Shown one piece after another: positions 28,784 through 38,421 of a stretch of 64,000 nt of DNA. The position numbers were made by a program, and so were the translations under genes. The first letter of the stretch is position 1. Each line of letters starts with the position of its first letter. Origin of the DNA: CAWDVK01 sp963805715 (GTDB lineage: Bacteria; Actinomycetota; Actinomycetes; Streptosporangiales; Streptosporangiaceae); assembly GCA_963805715.1 (NCBI GenBank), contig CAWDVK010000011.1, positions 15,456 through 79,455 on the forward strand. Direction: 5' to 3'. Below the pieces are notes generated by a model. That model was not told where the DNA came from, ran no database searches, and saw only the letters and a program-made list of their open reading frames with translations.

Positions 28784-29389
28784 ATGATCATCGACCACGA
28801 AGGTCGCAGCCCGGTCGTCCACGAGAGCGCGTACGTCGCGCCGACCGCTACGTTGTGCGGGGACGTGCGGGTCGGAGCCGGCTGCCGGGTGCTGTTCGGC
28901 GCGGTGCTGACCGCCGAAGGCGGCCCGGTCGAGCTCGGCGGCGGGTGCATCGTGATGGAGAACGCCGTCCTGCGCGGCACGCCGCGCGACCCGCTGCGGC
29001 TGGGGCGGCACGTCCTGGTCGGCCCGCAGTCCTACCTCACTGGCTGCGCGGTTGGCGATGACGTGTTCCTGGCCACCGGAACCCGCGTCTTCAACGGCGC
29101 CACCCTGGGCGCGCGAGCCGAGGTGCGGATTAACGGCGTCGTGCACCTGCGCACGGCCCTTCCTGCCGACTCGTGCGTGCCGATCGGCTGGGTGGCGGTG
29201 GGAGATCCTGCGCGGCTGTTCCCGCCAGGCGAGCACGAGGAGATCTGGGCTGTTCAGCGAGAGCTTGATTTTCCCGGCTACGTCTTCGGCCTGCCCCGCG
29301 CGGGCACGGGCGAGACGATCATGCCGGAGGTCTCCCGGCGGTATGCGCGGGCCCTAGGCCGGCACCGGGACGACCAGGTAGCGAGCTAG
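28784..29389 (+). CDS. Left-handed beta-helix (gamma carbonic anhydrase-like) protein lacking clear metal ligands
   Basis: 201 aa with hexapeptide repeats typical of a left-handed beta-helix (VGAGCRVLFGAVL, LGRHVLVGPQSYL, VGDDVFLATGTRV). The overall match is to the gamma carbonic anhydrase/acyl-transferase hexapeptide group. Active gamma-type enzymes bind zinc through histidines in a GHGxxxHGC-like segment; here that segment reads GPQSYLTGCAVG, without those His residues. It is therefore unlikely to be a carbonic anhydrase. It starts 25 bases after aspS, so may be in the same transcript. Function unknown. Confidence 0.75.
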   Translation: MIIDHEGRSPVVHESAYVAPTATLCGDVRVGAGCRVLFGAVLTAEGGPVELGGGCIVMENAVLRGTPRDPLRLGRHVLVGPQSYLTGCAVGDDVFLATGTRVFNGATLGARAEVRINGVVHLRTALPADSCVPIGWVAVGDPARLFPPGEHEEIWAVQRELDFPGYVFGLPRAGTGETIMPEVSRRYARALGRHRDDQVAS

Positions 29390-29435
29390 CCGCCTCGCAA
29401 CGAGGGCCGGCGCCGCGGCCGCTGGCGCTGAGGAC

Positions 29436-29870
29436 GTGCGGGACGGACGGGCGGCACCGGGAAGCCGGTCATGTCGGGCCAGGCACCCGGCTGTCGAGCG
29501 CCCCGTTATCCGTGCCGCATTGCTCCTCTGGGCTGGCGATGCGCCTGAGAAGGCTGATCAGCTGCTCCCGCGCGGCTTGTCGGCGCTCGTGCCTGGCGGA
29601 CGGATGGTCTTCTTCGGCTCGGGCGGCGGCACCGTTCCGGCTTTCGAGCTGCTGGCCGGGGCGAAGACCATCACCGGCCTCAGCATGGCGTGGTTCGCGC
29701 GCACTCAGCCCGAGCTTTACCGCCGGCAGGGTGACGAGCTGTGGCATCTCGCCCGGACCGGGCGGCTGCGCCCCGTCGTGCACGCCGAGATTCCGCTCGC
29801 GGACGCCGCGCGGGCGCACGCGATCATCGAGGCCAGGGCCAACCTGGGGAAGGTCGTGCTGCGCCCGTAG
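29436..29870 (+). pseudogene. C-terminal fragment of an MDR zinc-type alcohol dehydrogenase/quinone oxidoreductase
   Basis: From about 29500 the frame encodes only the last third of an MDR dehydrogenase: LVPGGRMVFFGSGGGTVPAFELLAGAKTITGL, then LADAARAHAIIEARANLGKVVLRP, a very typical ending. The N-terminal catalytic domain and most of the Rossmann fold are absent from the 29390-29500 sequence, which is Arg/Gly-rich. No ribosome binding site or start is evident. This is a decayed remnant. Confidence 0.7.
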
Positions 29871-29912
29871 GGAGCCGACGACCGGCGGCCAGTACCCGGC
29901 GCCGGCGCCGGG

Positions 29913-29918
29913 TACTGT
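29913..29918 (+). promoter_or_regulatory. Candidate -10 box for a leaderless rarA transcript
   Basis: TACTGT ends 7 nt before the GTG start of rarA and there is no Shine-Dalgarno in between, so transcription may begin at or next to the start codon. Leaderless genes are frequent in actinobacteria. No convincing -35 box. Confidence 0.4.
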
Positions 29919-29925
29919 CAGTGCC

Positions 29926-31362
29926 GTGGCTCCAGCCGATCGAGGCCAGCGTGACAGCCTATTTGACGCCGCCGCGGACGAGGCGGCGCGGGCTGCGGCG
30001 CCGCTCGCCGTGCGGATGCGGCCGCGCACCCTGGACGAGGTGATCGGGCAGCGGCACCTGATCAGGGACGGCTCGCCGCTGCGCAAGCTGGCTGACAACG
30101 ACGCCCCGATGTCCGTCCTGCTCTGGGGGCCGCCGGGGACCGGCAAGACCACCCTGGCCTACGTCGTCAGCCAGGTCACCCACCGCCGGTTCGTCGAGCT
30201 GTCCGCCGTCTCCGCCGGGGTGCGTGATGTCCGGGCCGCCATCGACGCCGCCCGCAGCGAGCTCGGGCTCACCGGCCGGCAGACCCTGCTGTTCATCGAC
30301 GAGGTGCACCGGTTCAGCAAGACCCAGCAGGACGCGCTGCTGCCGGCCGTGGAGAACCGGTGGGTGTCCTTCATCGGCGCGACCACCGAGAACCCGTCGT
30401 TCTCGGTGGTCGGCCCGCTGCTGTCGCGGTCCCTGCTGCTGACCCTGCGGCCGCTCTCGGACGACGACATCCGGGTGGTCATAGACCGCGGGCTGGCCGA
30501 CGAGCGCGGGCTGGCGGGTGCGATCAGCCTCGGCGACGGGGTGGCCGACCAGCTCGTCCGGCTGGCCGGCGGTGACGCGCGGCGGGTGCTGACCTACCTG
30601 GAGGCGGCCGCGCTCGGCCTGCCCGCGGGCGGCGTCATCGACATCGACGGCCTGGAGCGCGCGGTAGACCGGGCCATGGTCCGCTACGACCGGGCCGGGG
30701 ACCAGCACTACGACGTGATCAGCGCGTTCATCAAGAGCATCCGGGGCAGCGACGCCGACGCGGCACTGCACTACCTCGCCCGGATGATCGAGGCCGGCGA
30801 GGACCCGCGGTTCATCGGCCGCCGGCTCATCGTGCACGCCAGCGAGGACATCGGGCTGGCCGACCCGACCGCGCTGCAGGCGGCGGTCGCCGCGGCCCAG
30901 GCCGTCGAGTTCGTCGGCCTGCCCGAGGCCCGGCTGAACCTGGCCCAGGCCGTCATTCACCTGTCCCTGGCGCCGAAGTCCAACGCGGTCATCAGGGCCA
31001 TCACGGCCGCCTCGGCCGACGTGCAGGCCGGGCTGGCTGGCCCGGTGCCCCGGCACCTGCGCGATGCCAGCTACGCGGGCGCGGCACGGCTGGGGCACGG
31101 GCGCGGTTATGTCTACCCGCACGATGCGCCCGAAGGCGTCGTCCGCCAGCAGTACGCGCCCGACGCGATCTCCGGCCGCCGGTACTACGAGCCGTCAGCG
31201 CACGGCCTGGAGGCCAGGTACGCCGAGCGGTCGGCGCGAATCGGCGCGATCCTCGGCCGGGACGCGGCCGAGCAGCCGGGCGAGCCAGAGCCCGGCCAGC
31301 CGCCGGACCCCGGCCCGCAGCCGCCGGACGCCGGCCCGCAGGCGCCAGAACCGCGGCCTTGA
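29926..31362 (+). CDS. rarA: Replication-associated recombination protein RarA (MgsA)
   Basis: AAA+ ATPase acting at stalled replication forks. 478 aa. Walker A WGPPGTGKTT, Walker B LLFIDEVHRF, sensor 1 IGATTENPSFSV, then helicase-lid and tetramerisation domains (HYDVISAFIKSIRGSDADAAL-like, FIGRRLIVHASEDIGLADP). Pro/Glu/Gln-rich C-terminal tail of 30 residues. The GTG at 29926 (VAPADRGQRDSLF) is the only sensible start. Mycobacteria carry it in the same aspS-to-alaS interval. Confidence 0.93.
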   Translation: MAPADRGQRDSLFDAAADEAARAAAPLAVRMRPRTLDEVIGQRHLIRDGSPLRKLADNDAPMSVLLWGPPGTGKTTLAYVVSQVTHRRFVELSAVSAGVRDVRAAIDAARSELGLTGRQTLLFIDEVHRFSKTQQDALLPAVENRWVSFIGATTENPSFSVVGPLLSRSLLLTLRPLSDDDIRVVIDRGLADERGLAGAISLGDGVADQLVRLAGGDARRVLTYLEAAALGLPAGGVIDIDGLERAVDRAMVRYDRAGDQHYDVISAFIKSIRGSDADAALHYLARMIEAGEDPRFIGRRLIVHASEDIGLADPTALQAAVAAAQAVEFVGLPEARLNLAQAVIHLSLAPKSNAVIRAITAASADVQAGLAGPVPRHLRDASYAGAARLGHGRGYVYPHDAPEGVVRQQYAPDAISGRRYYEPSAHGLEARYAERSARIGAILGRDAAEQPGEPEPGQPPDPGPQPPDAGPQAPEPRP

Positions 31363-31534
31363 GGCGGCCGCGATCATGAGCCCGAGCGCCGCAGCCCGGA
31401 ACAGTCAGCACCGGGACAGTCAGCACCGGAAGCTCGCGGCCCGGGCGGATCTCCGCGGCCCCGGACCGTGACCGCTCGCACCCGCGATAGGGTCGGCGCA
31501 CGAGCGGGGACGAGGGGGAAGGGAGCAAGCGCCG

Positions 31535-31999
31535 GTGAATGCTGGGCAGCTGGCAGCGCTGATCGCCGCTGGCTTTTTCGCGGTCGTCGCATGCACGGCC
31601 GTCTACGTGCTGGCCAGGGTGGCCCGGCTGGTCTCTGCCGCCACTGCGCTGCTGAGCGACTACCGGGACCGCACCGACCAGCTCGTCCTGCAAGCCCAGG
31701 CGGCCGTCGACCGGACCAGCGAGCAGCTGGCGCGGACCGACTCGATCACCGCCAGCATGGATCAGGTGACGACGAGCCTCGCTGAGCTCTCCGGCCACGT
31801 TTCGTCATTCGCGGGTCTGGCCAGGGCTCTGTCCGCCGGCTTCGGAGCGCCGCTCGCCCGGCTGCCCGCGCTCGCCTACGGCGTCGGCCGGGCGGTGGGC
31901 GTCCGCCGGTCAGCAAGGCTGGCCGCCGCCCAGCCGGCCTGGATGGCGCTGCCCGGCCAGCGGGACGGGGCCGCTGAGCGAGAGGGATCGCGCCAGTGA
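31535..31999 (+). CDS. DUF948 membrane protein
   Basis: 154 aa. N-terminal helix (ALIAAGFFAVVACTAVYVLA) followed by an amphipathic, coiled-coil-like region with regular Ala/Leu/Thr/Gln (LVLQAQAAVDRTSEQLARTDSITASMDQVTTSLAEL), typical of DUF948 proteins. AAGGGAG lies before the GTG. With the next gene it forms the pair always found ahead of alaS in actinomycetes. Function unknown. Confidence 0.8.
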   Translation: MNAGQLAALIAAGFFAVVACTAVYVLARVARLVSAATALLSDYRDRTDQLVLQAQAAVDRTSEQLARTDSITASMDQVTTSLAELSGHVSSFAGLARALSAGFGAPLARLPALAYGVGRAVGVRRSARLAAAQPAWMALPGQRDGAAEREGSRQ

Positions 32000-32361
32000 T
32001 CCGCCGCGGCTTCTGGCTGGTCGCCGGCGCGGCACTCGGCGTCAGCGGCTACCGGCGCGCCGCCCGCCTGGCCCGATCGATCACCGGGACTCCCGAGCAG
32101 CGCGGGGCGCTGCTCGGCGACCGCGCCGCGGTGCTGGGCCGGGCCGGCGATGATCGCGGCCAGCGGGCCCAGATCAGCGGCGGCGGCGGCACGCTGGCCT
32201 TCCTGCGGGACGTGCACGAGGGCATGACCGACTATTTGGATCGGCATCCGCCCCGCTCAGGCCCTACCCTCGGAAGTCAGCGAGAACGCAGGCAGCTGCC
32301 CGGCAGAGCGGGAGGACCCGGTTCTGGTCAGGGCAGCCAGAGAGCGAAGGGTGGCCGGTGA
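31996..32361 (+). CDS. Small basic protein upstream of alaS (DUF6167-like)
   Basis: 121 aa. Short hydrophobic N-terminus (GFWLVAGAALGVSGY) then an Arg/Gly-rich hydrophilic tail. GTG start overlaps the preceding stop (GTGA) and its own TGA overlaps the alaS start. Recognised mainly by position and by the IRRGFWLVAGAALGV start; the domain name is from memory of the neighbourhood. Confidence 0.65.
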   Translation: MIRRGFWLVAGAALGVSGYRRAARLARSITGTPEQRGALLGDRAAVLGRAGDDRGQRAQISGGGGTLAFLRDVHEGMTDYLDRHPPRSGPTLGSQRERRQLPGRAGGPGSGQGSQRAKGGR

Positions 32362-35105
32362 TGGAGTCGGCAGAGATCGTCCGCCGTTTCCTTAGCTACT
32401 TCGAGCAGCGGGGGCACACCGTGCTGCCCTCCGCCAGCCTGATCGCTGACGATCCCACCCTGCTGCTGGTGAACGCCGGGATGGTGCCGTTCAAGCCGTA
32501 TTTCCTCGGCCAGCGGCAGCCGCCCTTCAAGCGCGCGACGACCTGCCAGAAATGCGTGCGGACGCCGGACATCGAGGAAGTCGGCAAGACCACCAGGCAC
32601 GGGACCTTCTTCCAGATGCTGGGCAACTTCTCGTTCGGCGACTACTTCAAGGAGCAGGCGATCCCGTTCGCCTGGGAGCTGCTGACCAGCTCGGAGGCCG
32701 ACGGCGGCTTCGGCTTCCCCGAGGACCGGCTGTGGGTCACGGTGCTCACTGACGACGACGAGGCGGCCAAGCTCTGGCACGACCACGTCGGCATTCCCGA
32801 GAACCGCATTCAGCGTCGCGGGCTCCTGGACAACTACTGGAACATGGGCGTGCCGGGCCCTGGTGGTCCCTGCTCGGAGATCTACTACGACCGTGGTCCC
32901 GAGTACGGGCGCGAAGGCGGCCCGGTCGTCGATGAGGATCGCTACCTGGAGGTCTGGAACCTCGTCTTCATGCAGGAGCAGCTGAGCGCGGTGCGGGCCA
33001 AGGACGACTTCGACGTCCAGGGCGAGTTGCCGTCCCGCAACATCGACACCGGGATGGGCCTGGAGCGGATGGCGGCGCTGCTGCAGGGCGTCGACAATAT
33101 TTACGAGATCGACACCATGTGGAAGGTGCTGGACCGCGCGGCCGAGCTGACCGAGCAGCGGTACGGCCGGGACCACCGCACCGACGTCGGGCTGCGGGTC
33201 GTGGCCGATCACGTGCGGACGGCGGTGATGCTGGTCGCCGACGGGGTCATCCCGTCCAATGAGGGCCGCGGCTACGTGCTGCGCCGCATCCTGCGGCGCA
33301 GCATCCGCAACCTGCGGCTGCTGTCCGGCGCGCAGCGCGGTGGCTCCGGCCGCGGCGGCGATGATGAGCGCTCCATGCACGACCTGTCCTCGGTCGCGAT
33401 CGGCGCGCTCGGCGAGCAGTATCCCGAGCTGGTCAGGGACGCGCCGAACATTCACACGGTGATCGACGCGGAGGAGGCGGTCTTCCTCGGCACGCTGCGA
33501 ACCGGTACGGCGATCTTCGAGGCCGCGGTGGAGGAGACCAGGCGCCGCGGTACCGAGACCATCCGCGGCGACCAGGCGTTCCAGCTGCATGACACCTACG
33601 GCTTCCCGATCGACCTGACCCTGGAGATGGCCGAGGAGCAGGGCCTGGCCGTGGACGAGGCGGAGTTCCGCCGGCTCATGCAGGAGCAGCGGCAGCGGGC
33701 GAAGGCCGATGCGGCGGGCAAGAAGACCGGCAATGCGGACATCTCCGTGCTGGCGCGGATCCTGGAGCAGTCCGGCTTCATCACCTTCACCGGCTACGAC
33801 GAGGTCGCGAGCGAGAGCCGGGTGGTGGGCCTGCTGGCCGGCGGGTCATCTGTGCCGGCCGCTGGCGCGGGCACCGAGGTGGACGTGGTGCTGGACCGCA
33901 CCCCGTTCTACGCCGAGGGCGGCGGCCAGCTGGCCGACACCGGCGTGCTGACGTCGGTCGGCAGCGGAGCCGGCGACGGGGCGCGCGCCGAGGTGCTGGA
34001 CGTGCAGGCGCCCGTACCCGGCCTGATCGTTCATCGCGCGCGGGTGACCGCTGGCGAGCTCGCGGTCGGCGCCACCGTGCACGCGGAGATCGACGTTGAG
34101 CGCAGGCGTGCCATCTCCCGGTCGCACACCGCGACGCACCTGGTGCACCGGGCGTTCCGCGGCGCGCTCGGCGATTCGGCCGCGCAGGCCGGGTCGGAGA
34201 ATGCGCCTGGCCGGTTCCGGTTCGACTTCACCGCGATCGGAGCCGTGTCGCCGGCGATCCTGCACGAGGCCGAGGATGAGGTCAACCAGGTCCTGATCAG
34301 GGACCTGGAGGTGCGTGCCTTCCAGGCGTCGATCAGCGAGGCCAGGGCGATGGGCGCGCTGGCCCTGTTTGGCGAGAAGTATGGCGACCAGGTGCGCGTC
34401 GTTGAGGTCGGCGACTACTCCCTCGAGCTGTGCGGCGGCACGCACGTGGCCAGGTCCGGCAATCTCGGGCTGGTCAAGATCCTGGGCGAGTCGTCGATCG
34501 GATCGGGCGTCCGGCGGGTCGAGGCGCTGGTGGGAATCGACGCGTTCCGCTACCTGGCCAGGGAAAGCGTCCTGGTCAGCCAGCTCAGTGAGCAGCTGAA
34601 GGCCCGGCGGGAGGAGCTGCCGGAGCGCATCGGCCTGATGGTCAGCAGGCTCCGCGATGCCGAGCGTGAGCTGCAGCGGCTCCAGGCGGCGCAGCTGCTC
34701 GGCAACGCGGCGGAGCTGGCGAGCAGCGCGATCGACGTGCGCGGCGTGTCGTATGTCGCTTACCAGGTGCCCGATGGCACGACTGCCGAGGGCATCCGCA
34801 AGGTCGCGCTCGATGTCCGGGGCCGGCTGCCCGCTGACCGGCCCGGTGTGGTGGCGGTCGCTGGCGTGCCGGCCGACCGGCCGACGGTGGTGGTCGCCGT
34901 GAACGAGGCGGCGAGGGAGCGCGGCCTGAAGGCCGGCGGGCTCGTGCTGACGGCGACGAGCGTGCTCGGCGGCCGGGGCGGCGGCCGGGACGACGTCGCG
35001 CAGGGCGGCGGCGCGCCGCTGGGTGACGAGGCCGCCGCGGTCATGGCCGAGTCATTTAAGGCAGTTCAAGATGTTATTAGGGACATAACCAGGCCAGGGG
35101 AATAA
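32358..35105 (+). CDS. alaS: Alanyl-tRNA synthetase
   Basis: Charges tRNA-Ala. 915 aa, slightly long. Class II core (TVLPSASLIADDPTLLLVNAGM, GTFFQMLGNFSFGDYFK), the tRNA-recognition region, the editing domain with zinc ligands HTATHLVH and CGGTHV, and a C-terminal C-Ala domain (RPTVVVAVNEAARERGLKAGGLV-like). GTG 32358 and ATG 32361 are both possible; GAAGGG lies 6 nt and 9 nt upstream respectively. Coupled to the gene before it; ruvX follows after 9 bases. Confidence 0.97.
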   Translation: MMESAEIVRRFLSYFEQRGHTVLPSASLIADDPTLLLVNAGMVPFKPYFLGQRQPPFKRATTCQKCVRTPDIEEVGKTTRHGTFFQMLGNFSFGDYFKEQAIPFAWELLTSSEADGGFGFPEDRLWVTVLTDDDEAAKLWHDHVGIPENRIQRRGLLDNYWNMGVPGPGGPCSEIYYDRGPEYGREGGPVVDEDRYLEVWNLVFMQEQLSAVRAKDDFDVQGELPSRNIDTGMGLERMAALLQGVDNIYEIDTMWKVLDRAAELTEQRYGRDHRTDVGLRVVADHVRTAVMLVADGVIPSNEGRGYVLRRILRRSIRNLRLLSGAQRGGSGRGGDDERSMHDLSSVAIGALGEQYPELVRDAPNIHTVIDAEEAVFLGTLRTGTAIFEAAVEETRRRGTETIRGDQAFQLHDTYGFPIDLTLEMAEEQGLAVDEAEFRRLMQEQRQRAKADAAGKKTGNADISVLARILEQSGFITFTGYDEVASESRVVGLLAGGSSVPAAGAGTEVDVVLDRTPFYAEGGGQLADTGVLTSVGSGAGDGARAEVLDVQAPVPGLIVHRARVTAGELAVGATVHAEIDVERRRAISRSHTATHLVHRAFRGALGDSAAQAGSENAPGRFRFDFTAIGAVSPAILHEAEDEVNQVLIRDLEVRAFQASISEARAMGALALFGEKYGDQVRVVEVGDYSLELCGGTHVARSGNLGLVKILGESSIGSGVRRVEALVGIDAFRYLARESVLVSQLSEQLKARREELPERIGLMVSRLRDAERELQRLQAAQLLGNAAELASSAIDVRGVSYVAYQVPDGTTAEGIRKVALDVRGRLPADRPGVVAVAGVPADRPTVVVAVNEAARERGLKAGGLVLTATSVLGGRGGGRDDVAQGGGAPLGDEAAAVMAESFKAVQDVIRDITRPGE

Positions 35106-35114
35106 GGTGATGCC

Positions 35115-35700
35115 GTGTCGCCGCCGCATCGTGTCCTGGCTGAGACCTGGCCTCCGCCGAGTGTGCCCTTGAGGCCGGGGGTCAGGATCGCGATCGAACG
35201 TCGGGTCAGCCCGGATCGGAGTCGCCCGGTGTGATCCGGCTGCGGTGCTGGCCAGCCCCCTTGGCACCGTCGCGCGCGGCGCGGGAGACCTGGCCCGGCT
35301 GGCTCTGCTCGCCGCCGAGCATGGCGCGGTCGAGATCATCGTCGGGCTGCCGACAGGGCTGTCCGGTCAGCATGGCAAGGCGGCCGCTGCCGCGCGCGAA
35401 TTCGCTGTCGCGCTGGCGGGCCGGGTCTCGCCCACGCCGGTCAGGCTGGTCGATGAGCGGTTCACTACGGTCCTGGCGCACGATGCGCTGCGCCGGGGCG
35501 GCCGCGATTCCCGGCAGCGACGCTCGGTCGTGGACCAGGCGGCGGCCGCGCTCTTGCTGCAGCATGCGCTGGACTTCGAGCGTGAGACGGGCCGCCCGGC
35601 CGGGGAGCCCGTCAGCGCCGCCGGGAGCCGCGCCGCCGGGAGCAACACCGCCAGGGGCAACACCGCCGGGGGCAGCACGGCCAGGGGCCGCACGCCATGA
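35115..35700 (+). CDS. ruvX: RuvX/YqgF RNase H-fold nuclease, with a single-base frameshift
   Basis: Putative Holliday-junction or pre-16S-processing nuclease. The first frame (GTG 35115) gives MSPPHRVLAETWPPPSVPLRPGVRIAIE and stops within 40 residues. Removing one A at 35197-35198 gives IAIDVGSARIGVARCDPAAVLASPLGTV, the normal YqgF start with its catalytic Asp, and joins the long second frame (IIVGLPTGLSGQHGKAA, VRLVDERFTTVLA, with the Glu and a later Asp in SVVDQAAAALLLQ). About 194 aa with a Ser/Gly/Asn-rich tail. The stop overlaps the mltG ATG. The break is in an AA dinucleotide, pointing to a base-call error. Confidence 0.85.
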
Positions 35701-38418
35701 GCCAGGACGGGCGCGAGTCCGACTGGGTCGCCGAGCCAGCCCCGCCCTGGGACGAGTACGGATGGCCTGCCGCCGGGCAGCCGGACCGCTACGGTGCGGC
35801 TGGCCAGAGCGCAGCGGACCTATGGGGGAGCCAGCCCGACCCGTACCGGAACGGGCCAGGGCAGTACGGCACCGACACCGGCTTCAGCGCGGGACCGCAG
35901 CACTCCGGCGGGGGCGGCCGTTATGCAGCCGGCCGGGGCCTACGGTCCTCCGGACCCTTACGGCCCGCCCGATTCCTACGGGCCCGCGGATCGGTACGGG
36001 CTCCCGGATTCCTACGGGCCCGCGGATTCCTACGGGCCACCCGAGTCGGCCGGGCCCGCGGATTCCTACGGGCCACCTGAGTCGGCCGGGCCCGCAGACC
36101 TCTCCGGGGGCGCGGATCCCTACGGCCGGTCAGCGGGGCGGCGCACGCCCGTTTCTTACCGGCACCGGCGGCCCGGTGAGCCGGCGGACTCCTACCCGGC
36201 GCCCCGGCCCTATGTCGGCACGGATTCCTCCCCTGGCTCGAACGGCCCCGGTCCGGGGTACCGGCCCGGCTCGCACGCCCGAGGACGTGACCAGAATGGT
36301 GCTTCCGGCCAGTACCGGCCCGCTGATCAGGACGGGCGCCCCGGCCAGCAAGGGCAGCCCGGCCAGTACCCCCCGGCAGGCCAGTACGGGCAGCCGGACC
36401 ACTACGGGCCGGCCGACGGCTATACCGCCCTGGGCCGGCCGCGGTCACCGCTGGATGGCCCGCAGGGATCGAACGGCTCCGGATCGGCGGCCGGCTACCG
36501 GGATCACGGCCGCTACGACCTCCCGGATCAGCATCGCGCTGCCGGCCCCTACAGCAGCCCGGGAGGCTATCGCGAGCCTGACCCGGCAGCCCAGACGCAG
36601 GCCTACGCCATTCCGGAACGGGCCTGGTCACCCGATCCCCTGAGCGACAGCCCGCAGGAGCGGACTGACCCTTACGACGACCGCGCGGCCGGGCCGCCCT
36701 GGTCACCCCAGGCCGAGCCGTCCGGGCCGCCAGCGGATGGCCGCCGCGAGGTACCGGGCCCCGATTCCTACCCGGGCCGGGCGCAATGGCCTGCCAGCGG
36801 ATACGGCTCGCCGGACGTGGCACTCCCGCCTGCCGCCGACGGCCCCTTCCGGTGGCAGCCGCTGCCGGGGCAGCCTGGCCCGGATCTGGCCGAGCCAGAT
36901 CAGGACAATACAAGCCGGCGGCCATGGGAACCCGGTTCCGCAGTGCATGCTGGGGACATGGGGGATGATCGTGAGGGCGGTCGCCACGGACGGTCGCGCG
37001 GCGGCCGGCGTACGGCCCGTGACCAGGACTATCCGCAGGACGGATCCCTGGACGGGGGGCAGCCGGGCCGTCATGACGATGACGAGACAGGCTACTGGGA
37101 GCAGCTGCCCGGCGGCCGGGCCGCCCAGGCCGGCGGTTTCCGCGGCGGCCAGCCGGACCGCTACCCCGCTGAGCGGGCCGCCGGGTACCCGCAGCATGCT
37201 GATGACTACCCGCATGCCGATGGCTACCCGCAGCAGGATGACGAGTACGCCGGGCACGGCAGGCGCGGCCACCTGGCGCGGCGCGGCAGCCGCGGGCGCG
37301 AGGCCGGGCCGGCCATGGCCGGCGAGGGCGGCGCCGCGGGCGGCTTCTTCAGCGAGTTCGGCGGCGACGGCAAGGCGGCCAAGCCGAAGCGGGGCCGGGG
37401 CTGGATAGCCGCGGTGCTGGCCCTCGTGGTGATCGTGGCGGCTGGCAGCGGTGCTGCCTATGCGGCGTGGAAATGGTGGCAGGGCAGGCACGGCAATTAC
37501 GCCGGGCCGGGGACCGGGCAGGTGGTTGTCCGGGTCCAGCCGGGCGAGTACCCGGCCCAGCTGGCCCCGACGCTGGTCAGGCTCGGGGTGATCAAGACAA
37601 CCCAGCCGTTCATCGACGCGGCCAAGCAGAACGACCCGACTGGACTGGAGCCGGGCTACTTCCGGCTGCACAAGCACATGAACGCCGCCCTGGCCTGGGC
37701 CCTGCTGCTGAGCCCGAAGTCACGGGTGCAGACGGTCGTGACGATCCCGGACGGACTGCGCGCCAGCAGCATCATCGCCATGCTGGCCAAGAAGACCGGG
37801 ATACCGCTGGCCAGTTACCAGCAGGCGCTGAAGGAAACGGGCGCGCTCGGCCTGCCCGCCTACGCGAACGGCAACGTCGAGGGCTACCTCTACCCGGCCA
37901 CCTACGACCTCCCGCCGAACGCGACCGCGCTGAGCGTGCTGCGGATGATGGTGGCGCAGTTTAACAGCGAGGCGTCATCGCTCGACCTGGCCGCGGCCGC
38001 CCGGCATGCGCAGCTGACCGAGGCGCAGGTGATCACCGAGGCCAGCCTGCTGGAGGCGGAGGTCAACCGCGTTTCCTACTACCCGATGGTGGCCAAGGTC
38101 ATCGACAACCGGCTGAACGACGGGATGATGCTCGGGCTGGATAGCACCGTCGCCTATGCGGTGAACAAGTACATCTACGACTTGTCGAGCTCCGACCTGG
38201 CGGTTAACTCGCCCTACAACACGTTCAAGCACAAGGGCCTGCCGCCGGGCCCGATCGACTCGCCGGACGCGGCCGCGATCAGCGCGGTCCTGCACCCGGC
38301 GCCCGGTGACTGGACCTACTTCGTCACCGTGAACCCGAAGACCGGCCAGACCGACTTCACGAACAGCTATGCGCAGTTCCAGGTGTGGTCGCAAGAGGCA
38401 TCCAAGAACGGGGCGTGA
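35697..38418 (+). CDS. mltG: Endolytic murein transglycosylase MltG, with long repeat-rich N-terminus and a frameshift
   Basis: Membrane enzyme that cuts nascent glycan strands. The last 340 residues are a normal YceG/MltG: a transmembrane helix (GWIAAVLALVVIVAAG, about residue 568), LysM-like subdomain (VVRVQPGEYPAQLAP), and catalytic core with Glu in ITEASLLEAEVNR (about 785), LGLDSTVAYA and SPYNTFKHKGLPPGPI. The first 560 residues are a Tyr/Pro/Gly/Asp-rich cytoplasmic tail; such tails occur in actinomycete MltG but this one is long. The ATG-started frame and the domain-carrying frame differ by +1. A five-G run at about 35910-35914 is the likely place; one G fewer joins HSGGAAVMQPAGAYGPPD. 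Total about 906 aa. Confidence 0.87.
35938..36103 (+). repeat. 18-bp in-frame minisatellite in mltG
   Basis: Units of GATTCCTACGGGCCCGCG type (DSYGPA/SYGPPE) repeat with an 18-nt period, with a higher-order duplicated block spanning PADSYGPPESAG. They encode the Tyr/Gly/Pro part of the N-terminal tail. Confidence 0.85.
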
Positions 38419-38421
38419 GCC

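Noticed and set aside
28784..29389. Calling this gene a functional carbonic anhydrase
   Set aside because: The expected zinc-binding histidines are not visible in the matching segment.
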